This document shows, piece after piece, positions 1 to 9,393 of a stretch of DNA of 36,463 nt. Position numbers and translations under genes: made by a program. The DNA comes from Chondrus crispus. Lineage: Eukaryota > Rhodophyta > Florideophyceae > Gigartinales > Gigartinaceae. The stretch's first letter is position 1. The number at the start of each line of letters is the position of its first letter. The stretch lies in assembly GCF_000350225.1 (NCBI RefSeq), contig NW_005179119.1:1-36463 (forward strand), in the 5' to 3' direction. The notes under the pieces are model-generated. The model was not told the DNA's origin. It worked only from the letters and a program-made list of their open reading frames with translations, and ran no database searches.

Positions 1-127
1 ATGCTCTGTCCAGCAATGGCTGTCCAACAACTCGCTCATACGAAAACACCGTCATCAGATCACCGTCCACGAACTGTCCATGGTGTTGACCCCAGCCCAA
101 TAGGACACTCCACGCATCACCAATACC
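1..127 (-). CDS. Possible last exon(s) of a gene running off the left edge
   Basis: On the minus strand, bases 73 to 1 read FVDGDLM followed by about 17 further residues without a stop. The FVDGDL string resembles the conserved end of the CPSF_A/DDB1 family (CPSF160, DDB1, SF3B3), where a VDGDL or IDGDL motif lies near the C-terminus. A 53-nt GT-AG intron (126-74, phase 0) could join it to an upstream frame containing LRAFEEKASEALL (from about 237 to 127). The family link rests on one short motif and I see no other conserved blocks upstream, so this could be chance. Sequence left of the window would decide it. Confidence 0.22.
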
Positions 128-505
128 CCTCGCCTCGAAAGCAACGCTTCGGACGCCTTCTCCTCAAACGCACGCAGCCCATGCCTTCTTGTGCTCCGGA
201 AGCTCTGCGGATGGGGCACGCATCCCGCGCATCCCAACGCCAGCCTCCGAACTGCGCCCCGCTGCGACCCGTACCCACCCCCCGCCCTGCCTGTGGCGCC
301 CCGTTGTGACGACAGTTCTTCGTGCGGGAATCGTCACCGAGTTGAAAGCGATTCCCTCCAAGCAAGCGCTTTGCAAAACGAAAATCTCCGACGCCCAACT
401 CTCCGCATCCCCCTGCCCGCCGTTTCGCTCTTCCCGACATTTGTCCAGACTTCCCTTGTCGCATGGACACGCTATGTTGTCGCATCATTTCAGAACGCCA
501 ACCGC

Positions 506-1747
506 TCATAATTCCATTTCTTCCACTTGTTCCGCACCCGTCTCCTCTTTCTCCAACTTTTCGACGCGTACAATACCCTTGTACGTCTGCGACCGGATGT
601 TTCCATGCGCTACGGCTTCGCCAGCCACTTTCTTCACGGCATTGTGCGAGTGTTCCTGGGGAATGTCAAATAGAATCCCCAGGTTGATTATATCTTGAGG
701 GCCGCGGAGCTCCTATTTTTGGGAAGGTCACCAGGGAATTCACATGAAGCCATTAGTGTTCTGTACTTGGATCGGAGCGGCAGCGAACGCGTTGCTTAAA
801 GAAAGAGAAAAAGACGCCTTACCATTTCACTCCTCGCTCCACTGGACATGATCAAATGCTTCCCTCTGGTCGCGCGACAGATTGCTCCAGCATTCGCAAT
901 CAAGAACCGTCTGCTGTTCACATCTCTCAACCCTGCTGCGTACGCAATTTCAAAGACGATGCCCTGAGTGAATACCATCCCATCACAAAATGTTAGAAAG
1001 CCTGCCATGCATTCGTCTCGGGTATCAGAGTTGCAGAGACGCGCCAGAGCCATACCTTCTCTGCAGCAACGTGTATTTGCGGCCGCTTCACTTGGAACAC
1101 CTGACGACGATCCAGAGCCAAACTGATGATGTCAAAATCAAACTGCAGACATTGTTGAAAAAGCTTCTCGGTCGTTGGCCGCACCGCAACAAGATCAAAC
1201 TCATTCAGGGAGGAAGAACTCAATAGTACAAGCTGGCAGGGCGCAAAAAAATTAAACCGCGCGCGCGTTAGACAACCCAAAACAGACGTTCAAGACGGAA
1301 AATGTATACTCGGCTGACAAGAACAAATGCGCCCCGACTTCGTCCCATTAACGAATAAGCTTACCTGACTTGCGTCTGAAATGACCAGAGTGACACGCTC
1401 TAGAACCGTGACACCCTTCTTCCGTAACGTGGGACGTGAAAGCTGGTGCACCTGTGCAATAAAAACGACAAAAACTCCCAATGTGAGATAAGCAAAATTC
1501 CTCCAACCTCACTGATGGCAACCCGCCTGCGCCAAGACAAAATTCCTCCGTAACGCACTTGTCCCTGTCTCCTCGGAAGAACTCCTTCGCCAGAGGGCTG
1601 CTTGGACGGAAGCAAATCGTTGTTTATCGATGTCGCATCGGCAATGACTGTTGAGAATGCGATCACGTCATAACCCATGCGAGAAAGAGTTTCCAATGTC
1701 TTCTTTCTCGCGCTCCGCGGCACGTTCACGTCTAAGTCGTGATACAT
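506..1747 (-). CDS. RPP30: RNase P/MRP protein subunit p30 (Rpp30/Rpp1 family), five exons
   Basis: Protein subunit of nuclear RNase P, which matures tRNA 5' ends, and probably of RNase MRP; TIM-barrel-like fold. I assembled it from five exons on the minus strand: 1747-1559, 1451-1365, 1232-1056, 963-823 and 712-506. They give 266 residues, close to the human length of about 268. All four introns (107, 132, 92 and 110 nt) are phase 0, with donors GTGCGT, GTAAGC, GTATGG, GTAAGG and acceptors ending CAG, CAG, CAG, TAG. Family blocks appear in order: DLDV near the N-terminus, LGYDV-like MGYDVIAFST, ERVTLVISD, FDLVAVRPTTEKLF, FDFDIISL, VKRPQIHVA, GIVFEIAY, then SSGARSEM joined to ELRGPQDIINLGILF. 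The last junction recreates the SS-x(4-6)-(L/I)RGP-x-D-(V/I)-x-NLG signature of the family. The acidic tail is lineage specific. ATG 1747 is the first methionine of the exon. The exact end of exon 1 is the least certain junction. Confidence 0.92.
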
Positions 1748-3275
1748 TGCGAGGCCCGAGAGTCACACCCAAGCGGTTTGAAAAGGTTGCCCGAAGTCGA
1801 CGACTTCAAACATCGGCTGATGCACACGACGTCTGAATGTACTTCACCGTTGCTGAGGTGGTTTGCGGCTGATCGCATTCAGGTGGTAACAAGACGCACC
1901 CGAAATACGAGCACGAGTTTTGTTAAAACTTGCCGCAACAATTTCTCCTCACTTTCAGAGCGTATCAGTACTGTAGCGACGTACTGTAGTGACGAGGTCA
2001 AATACTGTAACGTTACAGCAAAAGAAAAGAAAAAAAACACAATTCTTGCTCGGACTGTTCAGTTTGTTTCCATCGAGAGCGCACTCCAGGACAATCGCAA
2101 CCATTTACTACGTATAACTGAATGGGCGTAGAACGCCAAAGCAGAGCACAACCAACGGAACGTATCTAGTCATCTCACCCATATGCTGATCAAGAGGATG
2201 AATGTTACAGTAGTTCGGGCCGCGTGGCCAGCTGCCCTGACGGCGACAAGGTTCACTTTTCAACCGCCAGCTTATTTTTCTAACCCTCTACAATCCCTCT
2301 GGACTCCTCAGTCTGCTGCAAATAGCGCAGAATATCTAGAAAAACGTTTACACGATCGTCCCATGGTTCAAATTGAGGGTGACGTGGAGTACTACTCTAA
2401 CATTTTCGTTTCCTGATCTACATCTCGAAATGGTGAAAGCATGGTCCCTTATATCCCGGTCCTCTGAAGAACAAAGATCTGAAGAACTCTGCATATTATG
2501 TGATTAGCAAGTTTCAGAATTGTTCTACTTCTTGCTTCACTGCGAAATTCTTCGTTCAAAGGTCTCATGCCCCGATCATGGAATCTTTGATTTGTAGCTG
2601 AAATACTGTTCCTTGTCTCGATCCTCTCGTTTCTCACAGTGGTGGCCCCTTACATCTTGTACCTTACGTGCAAGTCCAAAAGTCATCTCCAACGGAACGG
2701 CAGTACTGTCTGCTTATATCTTTCAGAAGGAATTTGCCTCACCTACACAACCATTTTGCTGCAAGGATTAAAGATTGCGATTGGTTTCAGATCCTCTTGC
2801 ATTCATTTATCAGATGTTACCATTTTAGTTTCACGTTTGTTTCTGAAAATCCTCCTAATTTAACATTTTCATCGGGGTGTCCTTCCTCTGCTTTCCGAAC
2901 ACAAGATGTTTATTCCTGTCCGTCAAAAGAGCGTAGAAAGAAGTGGAGGTAGAAAAATGCCCATTTAGAGTAGCAAATGCTTCAGGTCACATAAACGATT
3001 GAAACAACAATAGGAGAATACCGTAGTTTTCTGCTGTAAATCCGGTTGAATACGTTTGGAAAAGGTTCTGAATTATGTTTTATGCACGTGAGTTTCAAAG
3101 TGTGCTTCTGCTTATATTTTCACAAGCAACATCTTGGTTCACTTTTGTCCTCGTATCGTTGGTTTTAATGTAGAAAGGACTCACACAGTATGGATATCTT
3201 CTATCTTCTGTGTTTTACTTTGTATAAACAAACTGGACATTTCCTTCTAAAACGTACTTCCTATCTTCTTTAAAA
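1748..3275. other. AT-rich gene-poor spacer between RPP30 and the retrotransposon
   Basis: I see no convincing gene here. The longest plausible frame is 2183-2416 (+), 77 codons with an ATG start, no recognisable family and a length expected by chance. Four copies of TACTGTA/TACAGTA lie in 1969-2220, three of them within about 50 bases (1969-2020). The RPP30 promoter should lie just right of 1747, but no clear TATA box is visible. Confidence 0.5.
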
Positions 3276-3280
3276 GGATG

Positions 3281-3674
3281 TGTAATCCGCTACATCTTGA
3301 GTCCGAAAGCGCCCACTCGGTAATACTTGGGTAATTCCTATCGTGTACAGTGACACGCAATAGCAATAGTTCAGTGACACCTGACGACACGCAATAGAAT
3401 AGTTCAGTGACACCTGACGACACGCAATAGAATAGTTCAGTGACACCTGACGACACGCAATAGAATAGTTCAGTGACACCCCAATGACAGGTAATGCGAT
3501 ACTGTACCGGATACGCTGACACGCAACACACTACGTACTGACACGCAATAGCAACGGTTCCCGGTAGGCAACAGCACGTCGAATCTAGCTAGTACTTAAG
3601 GATTAGCCTTTCTGCTCGCTAAGTAAAACCATATCGATCCTTCAAAGAGTCAGCGCACCGCGAAAGTTACCACA
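3281..3674 (+). repeat. Left LTR of the gypsy element (394 bp)
   Basis: It begins TGTAATCCGC and ends GTTACCACA. It matches the right LTR except for one substitution and two extra copies of a 33-bp unit. It contains a TACTGTA at about 3497. Confidence 0.96.
3372..3470 (+). repeat. 33-bp minisatellite inside the left LTR, three identical copies
   Basis: Units at 3372-3404, 3405-3437 and 3438-3470 each start CAGTGACACC and end AATAGAATAGTT. The right LTR has a single copy (8643-8675). The 66-bp LTR length difference is exactly two units. The word GACACGCAATAG also recurs outside the array within the LTR, suggesting older expansion of the same motif. Confidence 0.95.
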
Positions 3675-3751
3675 GTGATCACTGGCCAGAACTTGCTCTA
3701 AGCAGGTCGATCAACCCGAGCGAACCCCCGGCACCGAACCCGACGTTCCCG

Positions 3752-5545
3752 ATGTCGTCTCCCGGGGAAGAAGGCGCACAGGACCAGCAGACAAGCACGC
3801 CGCATGGTTCTTCGTTTGTTACTACCTCGGTCAACCATCCACGCCTCGGCTCCACTCTGGACGCTGAGAGCATACGGGTGTTTCTAAGGCTGTACAACTG
3901 GTACAGCACTGAGCTCATAGCTCGTGCCCAGCAACATGTCGACGTTGAGTCCATCACGACGGAACCCATCCGCCCTCTCAGCCTCAAGTTCTGTGCAGAC
4001 CAAGACCACCTGGAGTCTTCCATCGACTTATGTATTATCCCTGGCGTTGAAGACTACGACTCGCTCACCGATGATCAACTGCGACTATTCCTAGAGAGGA
4101 AGTGTAAAGACTCTCCTCAGACCACTACGCTCGCTGTACTTGATCACATTGTGGAGAGAGATCTGTCCATGAACATGCATGATCGAGACCCCACCTCCCG
4201 GATGCAAGGACTATTTGTCTCCTACGCTACGATTCTACGGCGCAATGGCCTTTCTTCCGTCAAGAAAGACCATGCTAAGGTCGCTGTATATCATGTCCTC
4301 GAATCTGTACCTCCGTACAAGCTGCGCGACCGCCTTGAAACCGATCTGGAGTTTTCTCATAAGTGCTTTAAGAAAGACTTCACAGGCTTTTTTGCGCATG
4401 CCGTTAAGTTATCTGAGGCCTTCAAACTGGTGGACAATAGTCCACGGAAAAATCGGAAACCGAAGACCAGTCGGAGCGGCGGTGGCAGTGCAAGCGGCGA
4501 AACTACAGAGAAGACTACCCCCCATACTGCGCCTACCCCTGAAAACGGAAAAGAAAAGCGCAAAGGCAGTAAGACAGCCCCAGACTGTCCTCATGAGCCG
4601 TGTAAGAAGAAAGGGCTCAAAGATCTCATCAAGGATTGCCGAAGTTCCACTGCGGTGGAGAAACAGAAACTCTTTGACGAACTGCGGACAATTAAAGCTC
4701 TTGATGGTCCCTTGAAGTCGACCCGCGGTCCGAAGAAAAACCCTGCTTCTGGTATACCTTCCGGCCACACCGGACGCCTCTCGACCAAGGACGATGGACG
4801 TACTGTAGACCCGCGTAAGCCATCTTGCGACGTAACCTTGTCCGACGGCCAGGCCACTTTGCGCTGTATTGGACGCTGCGATGATGGCAGTGACGATACC
4901 ATCATCTCTCCCCGTATTGTGGAGAAGGCTGCACTGAAAGGAATTGGTAAGATTGCTGCGATCGAAACTGTGACATTAGAAGTCGCGCTGAAGAAGGCAA
5001 CGGATTACAAGGAAGGAAAACAGACGGTCACCTTCTCTCGCTCTTGGACCTCGCCTCGGGCAATTCTGCACTTGTCCTCAGGCCAGCTCGCCTTGATCAA
5101 TGTCACATTCTTGATTGCAGATGATGAACTTGCCTGTGAGGACATCCTCATAGGCCTACCAGTGTTGGATCATCTACAGGTCGATTCCAAGACACTGCTA
5201 GAGGACAACCGGGCTACTCTCGACAACACAGACTGTTCGCACATCGGTAACCCTACCAGCAACCCTCGAGGTGGAATCGTCAGCAGAATTATGTTGGCCC
5301 GTTTGAACCGTGTCCAAGATGATAGCTTGAAGCTGAGAAGTTCTCAGCTGCTGCCCGAGTCCTCGACCCTAGCCGACCCCGCGTCAATTTCAACACTGCA
5401 CGCAATGAGCATGACCCATTTCCGGACCCGTCGTTGCTCGACTCTGTCGATTTGCCGCAACACGCGGACATTCGGGAGGCAGTGGGCTCCATGCTCACCG
5501 CTGCATCTGACAACGGATTGCCCGATAAGAATAAGAAAGAGTTGA
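3752..5545 (+). CDS. Gag-protease polyprotein of the gypsy element
   Basis: Gag packages the element RNA and the aspartic protease processes the polyprotein. The frame opens at ATG 3752, 77 bases after the LTR, and runs 597 codons. The N-terminal two fifths is capsid-like. A basic linker is followed by a cysteine cluster (CPHEPC then a distant C, about residues 283-300) that may be a divergent zinc knuckle. A retropepsin-like domain lies near residues 370-480: CIGRCDDGSDDTII holds a DDGS in place of DTG, followed by the flap region and the family hallmark DILIGLPVLDHL. Homology to the element ends near 5320. From there the pol reading continues one base back (frame of 5434-5637), so the last 75 or so residues of this ORF are probably out of frame. 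The change could be a programmed -1 shift or damage. Confidence 0.85.
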   Translation: MSSPGEEGAQDQQTSTPHGSSFVTTSVNHPRLGSTLDAESIRVFLRLYNWYSTELIARAQQHVDVESITTEPIRPLSLKFCADQDHLESSIDLCIIPGVEDYDSLTDDQLRLFLERKCKDSPQTTTLAVLDHIVERDLSMNMHDRDPTSRMQGLFVSYATILRRNGLSSVKKDHAKVAVYHVLESVPPYKLRDRLETDLEFSHKCFKKDFTGFFAHAVKLSEAFKLVDNSPRKNRKPKTSRSGGGSASGETTEKTTPHTAPTPENGKEKRKGSKTAPDCPHEPCKKKGLKDLIKDCRSSTAVEKQKLFDELRTIKALDGPLKSTRGPKKNPASGIPSGHTGRLSTKDDGRTVDPRKPSCDVTLSDGQATLRCIGRCDDGSDDTIISPRIVEKAALKGIGKIAAIETVTLEVALKKATDYKEGKQTVTFSRSWTSPRAILHLSSGQLALINVTFLIADDELACEDILIGLPVLDHLQVDSKTLLEDNRATLDNTDCSHIGNPTSNPRGGIVSRIMLARLNRVQDDSLKLRSSQLLPESSTLADPASISTLHAMSMTHFRTRRCSTLSICRNTRTFGRQWAPCSPLHLTTDCPIRIRKS

Positions 5546-6431
5546 AAAGCATCGTCCATGCCGACCTTGACGTATTCGAAGTTCGTTCTCTGCTGGTCCC
5601 GCAGCTAGAATTGCGCCTCTCCGAATTGACCTGGTAAGTACTGCACGTCCTGTCATAGTACGCCTTCGAAACTATTCCCAAGAGCAACGCGCGTTTCTAG
5701 CGGATTTCGTGCAAAAACTGGTTCACCACGGCATGGCCTACTCAAACCCAACCTCGTCGTGGGCTTGCGCACCGTTATTAGTCCCTAAACCCGGCCCGGC
5801 TCCCTTCTGGTTCACCGTGGACTTACGACCTGTTAATGCTTTCACAGTGAAGCATCAATACCCGATGCCTAATTTGGAGCACGAGCTCACAAAGCTCTCC
5901 GCCTCCAAGTACTTTGCTACGTTCGATCTCTCAAATGGCTACTGGCAGCTCGCGCTCGACAAGGAAGCACAAGCCCTCCAGTCTTTCATCACTCCAGATG
6001 GGATATTCTCTCCGACCCGGGTTTTACACGGAACTACCAATGCAACTTCCCACTTACAGGCCGCCTTCGCGAAGATCATGCCTCTCACTCTCGGCGAGTT
6101 TATCATCTCCTGGTTAGATGACCTCTTGGTCCATCATCGGACCATTGGCGGTCCATTTGAAACGGTACGTGATCTATTGACTCTCTGCCGCGAATTTAAC
6201 ATTAAGCTCCACCCAGGGAAGTGTGTGCTCTTCTCAACGGAGATTCGTTGGTGCGGCCGGATAATTTCGGCGAAGGGAATCCGCTACGACCCACGCCAGC
6301 TGGACGGCCTCGTACACATGGAGCCTCCCTCTACAGGCGCGCATCTTCAGCAATTCCTGTGTGCCGTCCAGTGGCTGAAGAAGGGCATTCCGCAGTTCAC
6401 CGACGTCGTCCAACCACTGCAGAAATTTTAG
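5320..6431 (+). pseudogene. Gypsy pol part 1: protease-RT linker and reverse transcriptase, frameshifted and terminated
   Basis: Copies element RNA into DNA. The linker is read in one frame to a stop at 5635-5637 and then changes frame; the RT reading is open from 5634. RT blocks seen in order are WACAPLLVPKPG, FTVDLRPVNAFT, YFATFDLSNGYWQL, SFITPDGIFSPTRVLHG and the catalytic box WLDDLLVH, which stands in for YxDD as in several related gypsy elements. The thumb and connection segment follow (LHPGKCVLF, GRIIS). The frame is cut by TAG at 6429-6431, in a stretch where related elements continue straight into RNase H. As written it cannot make a continuous RT-RNase H. Confidence 0.88.
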
Positions 6432-7540
6432 CAACGCGTCTACGAGCGCGCAGGGAAGACCACCAAACAAGCTGTTTCTCGTGTCAAGTTGCAGAATTTA
6501 GGCTGGAGAGTGCCCGAGGTCAGCGCCTTTGAATCCAGCAAGGCGGCTCTCGCGAAGCAAGTCACCTTGTCGCACAGAGATCCGCTCAGGCGCCTCTGTG
6601 TCTACACGGATGCCTCTGATGAAGTCTGGTCAGGCATCGTCACCCAGGTGCCGTACCAGGACCTGGACAAGCCCCACAAGCATCAGAATCACGAACCACA
6701 CGCCTTCCTCTCAGGTAGCTTCGACTCCACCCAGCTTGGGTGGGCTACTATGGAAAAAGAGGCATTCGCCGTGCTCGCTACACTAGGACGCATGCATTGG
6801 ATTGTTGCTACTCCCGAAGTTTTCGACCTCTATACGGACCACAACAACTTGATATTTCTTTTTGATCCGCTCTCCGTGGTGGCAGACCTATCGCAACGTA
6901 CTTTGCGTAAGGTTTTTCGCTGGGCAGTGAATCTGAGCATGTACAATTACACATGCTTCCATATCAAGGGCCTAGACAATGTCTGGGCTGATCTTCTTGG
7001 ACGCTGGTCCGCGCCGCGCAATTTTCGACGGCTTGTGCGAATTCCTGCCTTGCCCTCGTCGTCGGCACCAGAATTCATCTGGCCGAGCATACAGGCAATT
7101 GCGGACATTCAATCTGCTGCCGAGCAAGAGCGCCCTCCTCACCTCACGCTTGTTCAGAATGTCTGGAAAAACAGTAGCAATGCCGTATGGATTCCAGACT
7201 CCGCTGCAAATATACAGATCCGTCTGTGCATTATTGCACACACTGGCCCAGCTGGTCATCGAGGTCAATCAGCGACGGAGATAGCCATGCGGACCAGTTT
7301 TTTCTGGTCCACCATGAAATCCGACATCCGCGCGTTTGTACGAGCCTGTATAAATTGCATTTCAACTGTAGGGGAACGAAAAGTTCCTCGGCCATTCGGT
7401 TCTGCCTTCCACGGCAGCGCCCCTAATGACGTCTTTCAATTCGACTACATTGACATGGGGCTCGCCGCAGATGGAACGAAGTACATCCTGAAGCTACGAG
7501 ACGATCACTCCGACTACAAATGGTTCTTCGCTTTTGCGGA
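6432..7540 (+). pseudogene. Gypsy pol part 2: RNase H and integrase N-terminal half
   Basis: It is in the same frame as RT after the TAG. RNase H carries its acidic residues in YTDAS, MEKEAFAVL, YTDHNN and NVWADLLGRW. The integrase HHCC zinc-binding module follows (HTGPAGHRG with paired histidines, then CINC). The first catalytic aspartate of the integrase core is in FDYIDMG. Near 7534-7545, in the segment after FFAFAD, the coding potential moves to the next frame. The annotated frame itself stays open to 7772, but those last residues are out of frame. Confidence 0.86.
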
Positions 7541-8523
7541 CCTCCGCCCAGAATGCCGCTCAAGCCATCATCGACTGGTGCGCTGCGTTTGGAGTTCCCA
7601 AAATCCTGATGTCCGATGGGCCGACGCATTTTCGAAACGAAACAATGAGGCGCGTCGCAAAGGGACTCAAAACAGCTCATCATTTTACGCTACCGTACAC
7701 TCCATGGAGCAACGGTTCTGTAGAACGCCTTGGCAAGGAGCTTCTTCGAACCTTCCGCGCTGTGATATCTGAATTACAGATGCAGTTGAACGAATGGCCT
7801 GACATTTTGCCGTTGGTGCAAAGCGCGCTCAACAGTGCTGCAGCTCCCTCACGTGGAAACATCGCCCCGGTGACAGCTTTCACGGGCCTGATTCCGACTC
7901 CGCCGATCACGACCTTTCTTCGCACAACTACAGTCACGCCTATGACTCTCACGCTGCTGCAACAGGAAAGACTGCTCAACATCAAGGTTCTACAAGCTTC
8001 CGTCGCTGATCTACACCCTACTGTAGACACATCCGTCCGCACCAACCGCGAACGATCCCGCTTGGCTGCATCCCGCGGCCAGCCGGCCAATTTTTCCGAA
8101 GGCGACTTCGTTCTCCTCGCCCGGGAAGAATTCTTCGCGGGAGAAAAGCTTGCTTTCCGCTGGAGAGGTCCGCGCCAGATCGTCAAGGCTTTGAATGGCT
8201 ACGTCTTCCAGATTGGCGACCTGCGCAACGGAACTTTAGAGGATATTCATGGTACTCGCCTGAAATACTACAGCGACTCGTCCTTAGATTCGAGCGCCAT
8301 CCTGTCTCATATCATTTCCTCAGAAACAGGAATGCCTGTTTCCCGACTCATGGCCCTCGTCGAGACCCCAGACGGGCTCAAGGTCATCGTCAGGTGGAAA
8401 GGTCTTCCAAACTCACAAGACTCCGCTGAGCCACTGCAGCACGTCCACAAAGACGTTCCGCAAAATGCTGCACCGGCTCCTCCAACGCAAGAACACACCC
8501 CAACACCTTGTCGCCAAGGCTAG
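7534..8523 (+). pseudogene. Gypsy pol part 3: integrase core and chromodomain-like tail
   Basis: Continuation of integrase in another frame. The second and third catalytic residues are in ILMSDGPTHF (D) and NGSVERLGKELL (E). A basic DNA-binding segment with FRWRGPRQIVKAL follows. The C-terminus, about residues 270-315, reads VIVRWKGLP...EPLQHVHKDVP, which matches the core of chromodomains found at the end of chromovirus integrases and thought to guide insertion to marked chromatin. The stop is TAG at 8521-8523, 28 bases before the right LTR. Confidence 0.85.
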
Positions 8524-8540
8524 GGCGGAACTTGCGCTTT

Positions 8541-8550
8541 GAAGAGGGGA
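8541..8550 (+). other. Polypurine tract of the gypsy element
   Basis: GAAGAGGGGA, one base before the right LTR, is the expected plus-strand primer site for reverse transcription. Confidence 0.8.
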
Positions 8551-8551
8551 C

Positions 8552-8879
8552 TGTAATCCGCTACATCTTGAGTCCGAAAGCGCCCACTCGGTAATACTTG
8601 GATAATTCCTATCGTGTACAGTGACACGCAATAGCAATAGTTCAGTGACACCTGACGACACGCAATAGAATAGTTCAGTGACACCCCAATGACAGGTAAT
8701 GCGATACTGTACCGGATACGCTGACACGCAACACACTACGTACTGACACGCAATAGCAACGGTTCCCGGTAGGCAACAGCACGTCGAATCTAGCTAGTAC
8801 TTAAGGATTAGCCTTTCTGCTCGCTAAGTAAAACCATATCGATCCTTCAAAGAGTCAGCGCACCGCGAAAGTTACCACA
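8552..8879 (+). repeat. Right LTR of the gypsy element (328 bp)
   Basis: Starts TGTAATCCGC, ends GTTACCACA and is followed by the GGATG target duplicate. It has one copy of the 33-bp unit. Confidence 0.96.
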
Positions 8880-8884
8880 GGATG

Positions 8885-9393
8885 GCATAAAACCACACAA
8901 TAAGATCTATGCCATACCTGCAAGACTTTTCAAAGGAGGAGGGAGTACAGTATCCAGTACTATTAAAGAGGATGGTTGGGGATGTAGTGCAGTGACTTTG
9001 TACTGTACGCCTGCTCACACTCTGTAAAGGGAGGGGCGCCAATTTTGGGACAGGGGTTGTAATAGGGGAACGCTCAAAATTCTTGAACATTTGCCTGAAT
9101 CGCCGATTTTTCCTCGCACACAGCGAAGTCAGCATTGCTGTGATGCAAATATTTACCAAGTGGCTCATAAGATTTAAAAATAAATCTCCACGTCGTACTC
9201 GCAGGGGACTTTTCGTGGACACACGAGTTTCATATTCGTGCAGCCTGCAAAATTCGAATTCCGTAAGGAAATACTGCCTTCCCTTCACCATCATATCCCC
9301 TCCCACCTCAGCCCACACTTTGACTCGCGAGTGGCGAGACCTCTGCCAGTCCCTCACTCTCATTCCAGTACCGTCCTTACGTTCTGCCATAGC
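8885..9393. other. Spacer between the gypsy element and the pogo-like transposase
   Basis: No gene is supported. Bases 9001-9019 (TACTGTACGCCTGCTCACA) recur exactly at 16025-16043. I looked for terminal inverted repeats of the neighbouring transposon here and could not pair any with 11061-11400. Confidence 0.4.

Larger units (their letters stand above)
3276..8884 (+). mobile_element. Ty3/gypsy LTR retrotransposon with chromodomain-like integrase tail, pol damaged
   Basis: A full-length element bounded by a perfect 5-bp target duplication GGATG (3276-3280 and 8880-8884). LTRs run TG...CA at 3281-3674 and 8552-8879. Between them are gag-protease (from 3752) and, split over several frames, RT, RNase H, integrase and a chromodomain-like end, in the Ty3/gypsy order. 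A purine tract abuts the right LTR. After the left LTR comes GTGATCACTGG; the usual TGG of a tRNA primer site would be displaced by 8 bases, so priming is unclear. Apart from a 66-bp copy-number difference the LTRs differ at one base (3331 G, 8602 A), so insertion was recent. Yet pol carries frame changes near 5320, 5630 and 7540 and an in-frame TAG at 6429. From memory, the reading-frame style resembles gypsy elements of oomycetes; that is family knowledge, not a search result. Confidence 0.95.

Noticed and set aside
117..509. 130-codon minus-strand ORF downstream of RPP30
   Set aside because: It follows the RPP30 stop, has no family motif and overlaps other frames; probably 3' untranslated sequence plus chance.
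3372..3470. CRISPR-like array (33-bp repeats)
   Set aside because: The repeats are directly contiguous with no spacers and lie inside an LTR of a eukaryotic element.
3675..3700. tRNA primer binding site after the left LTR
   Set aside because: TGG occurs only 8 bases downstream of the LTR end and the following bases match no tRNA end I can name, so I did not annotate a PBS.
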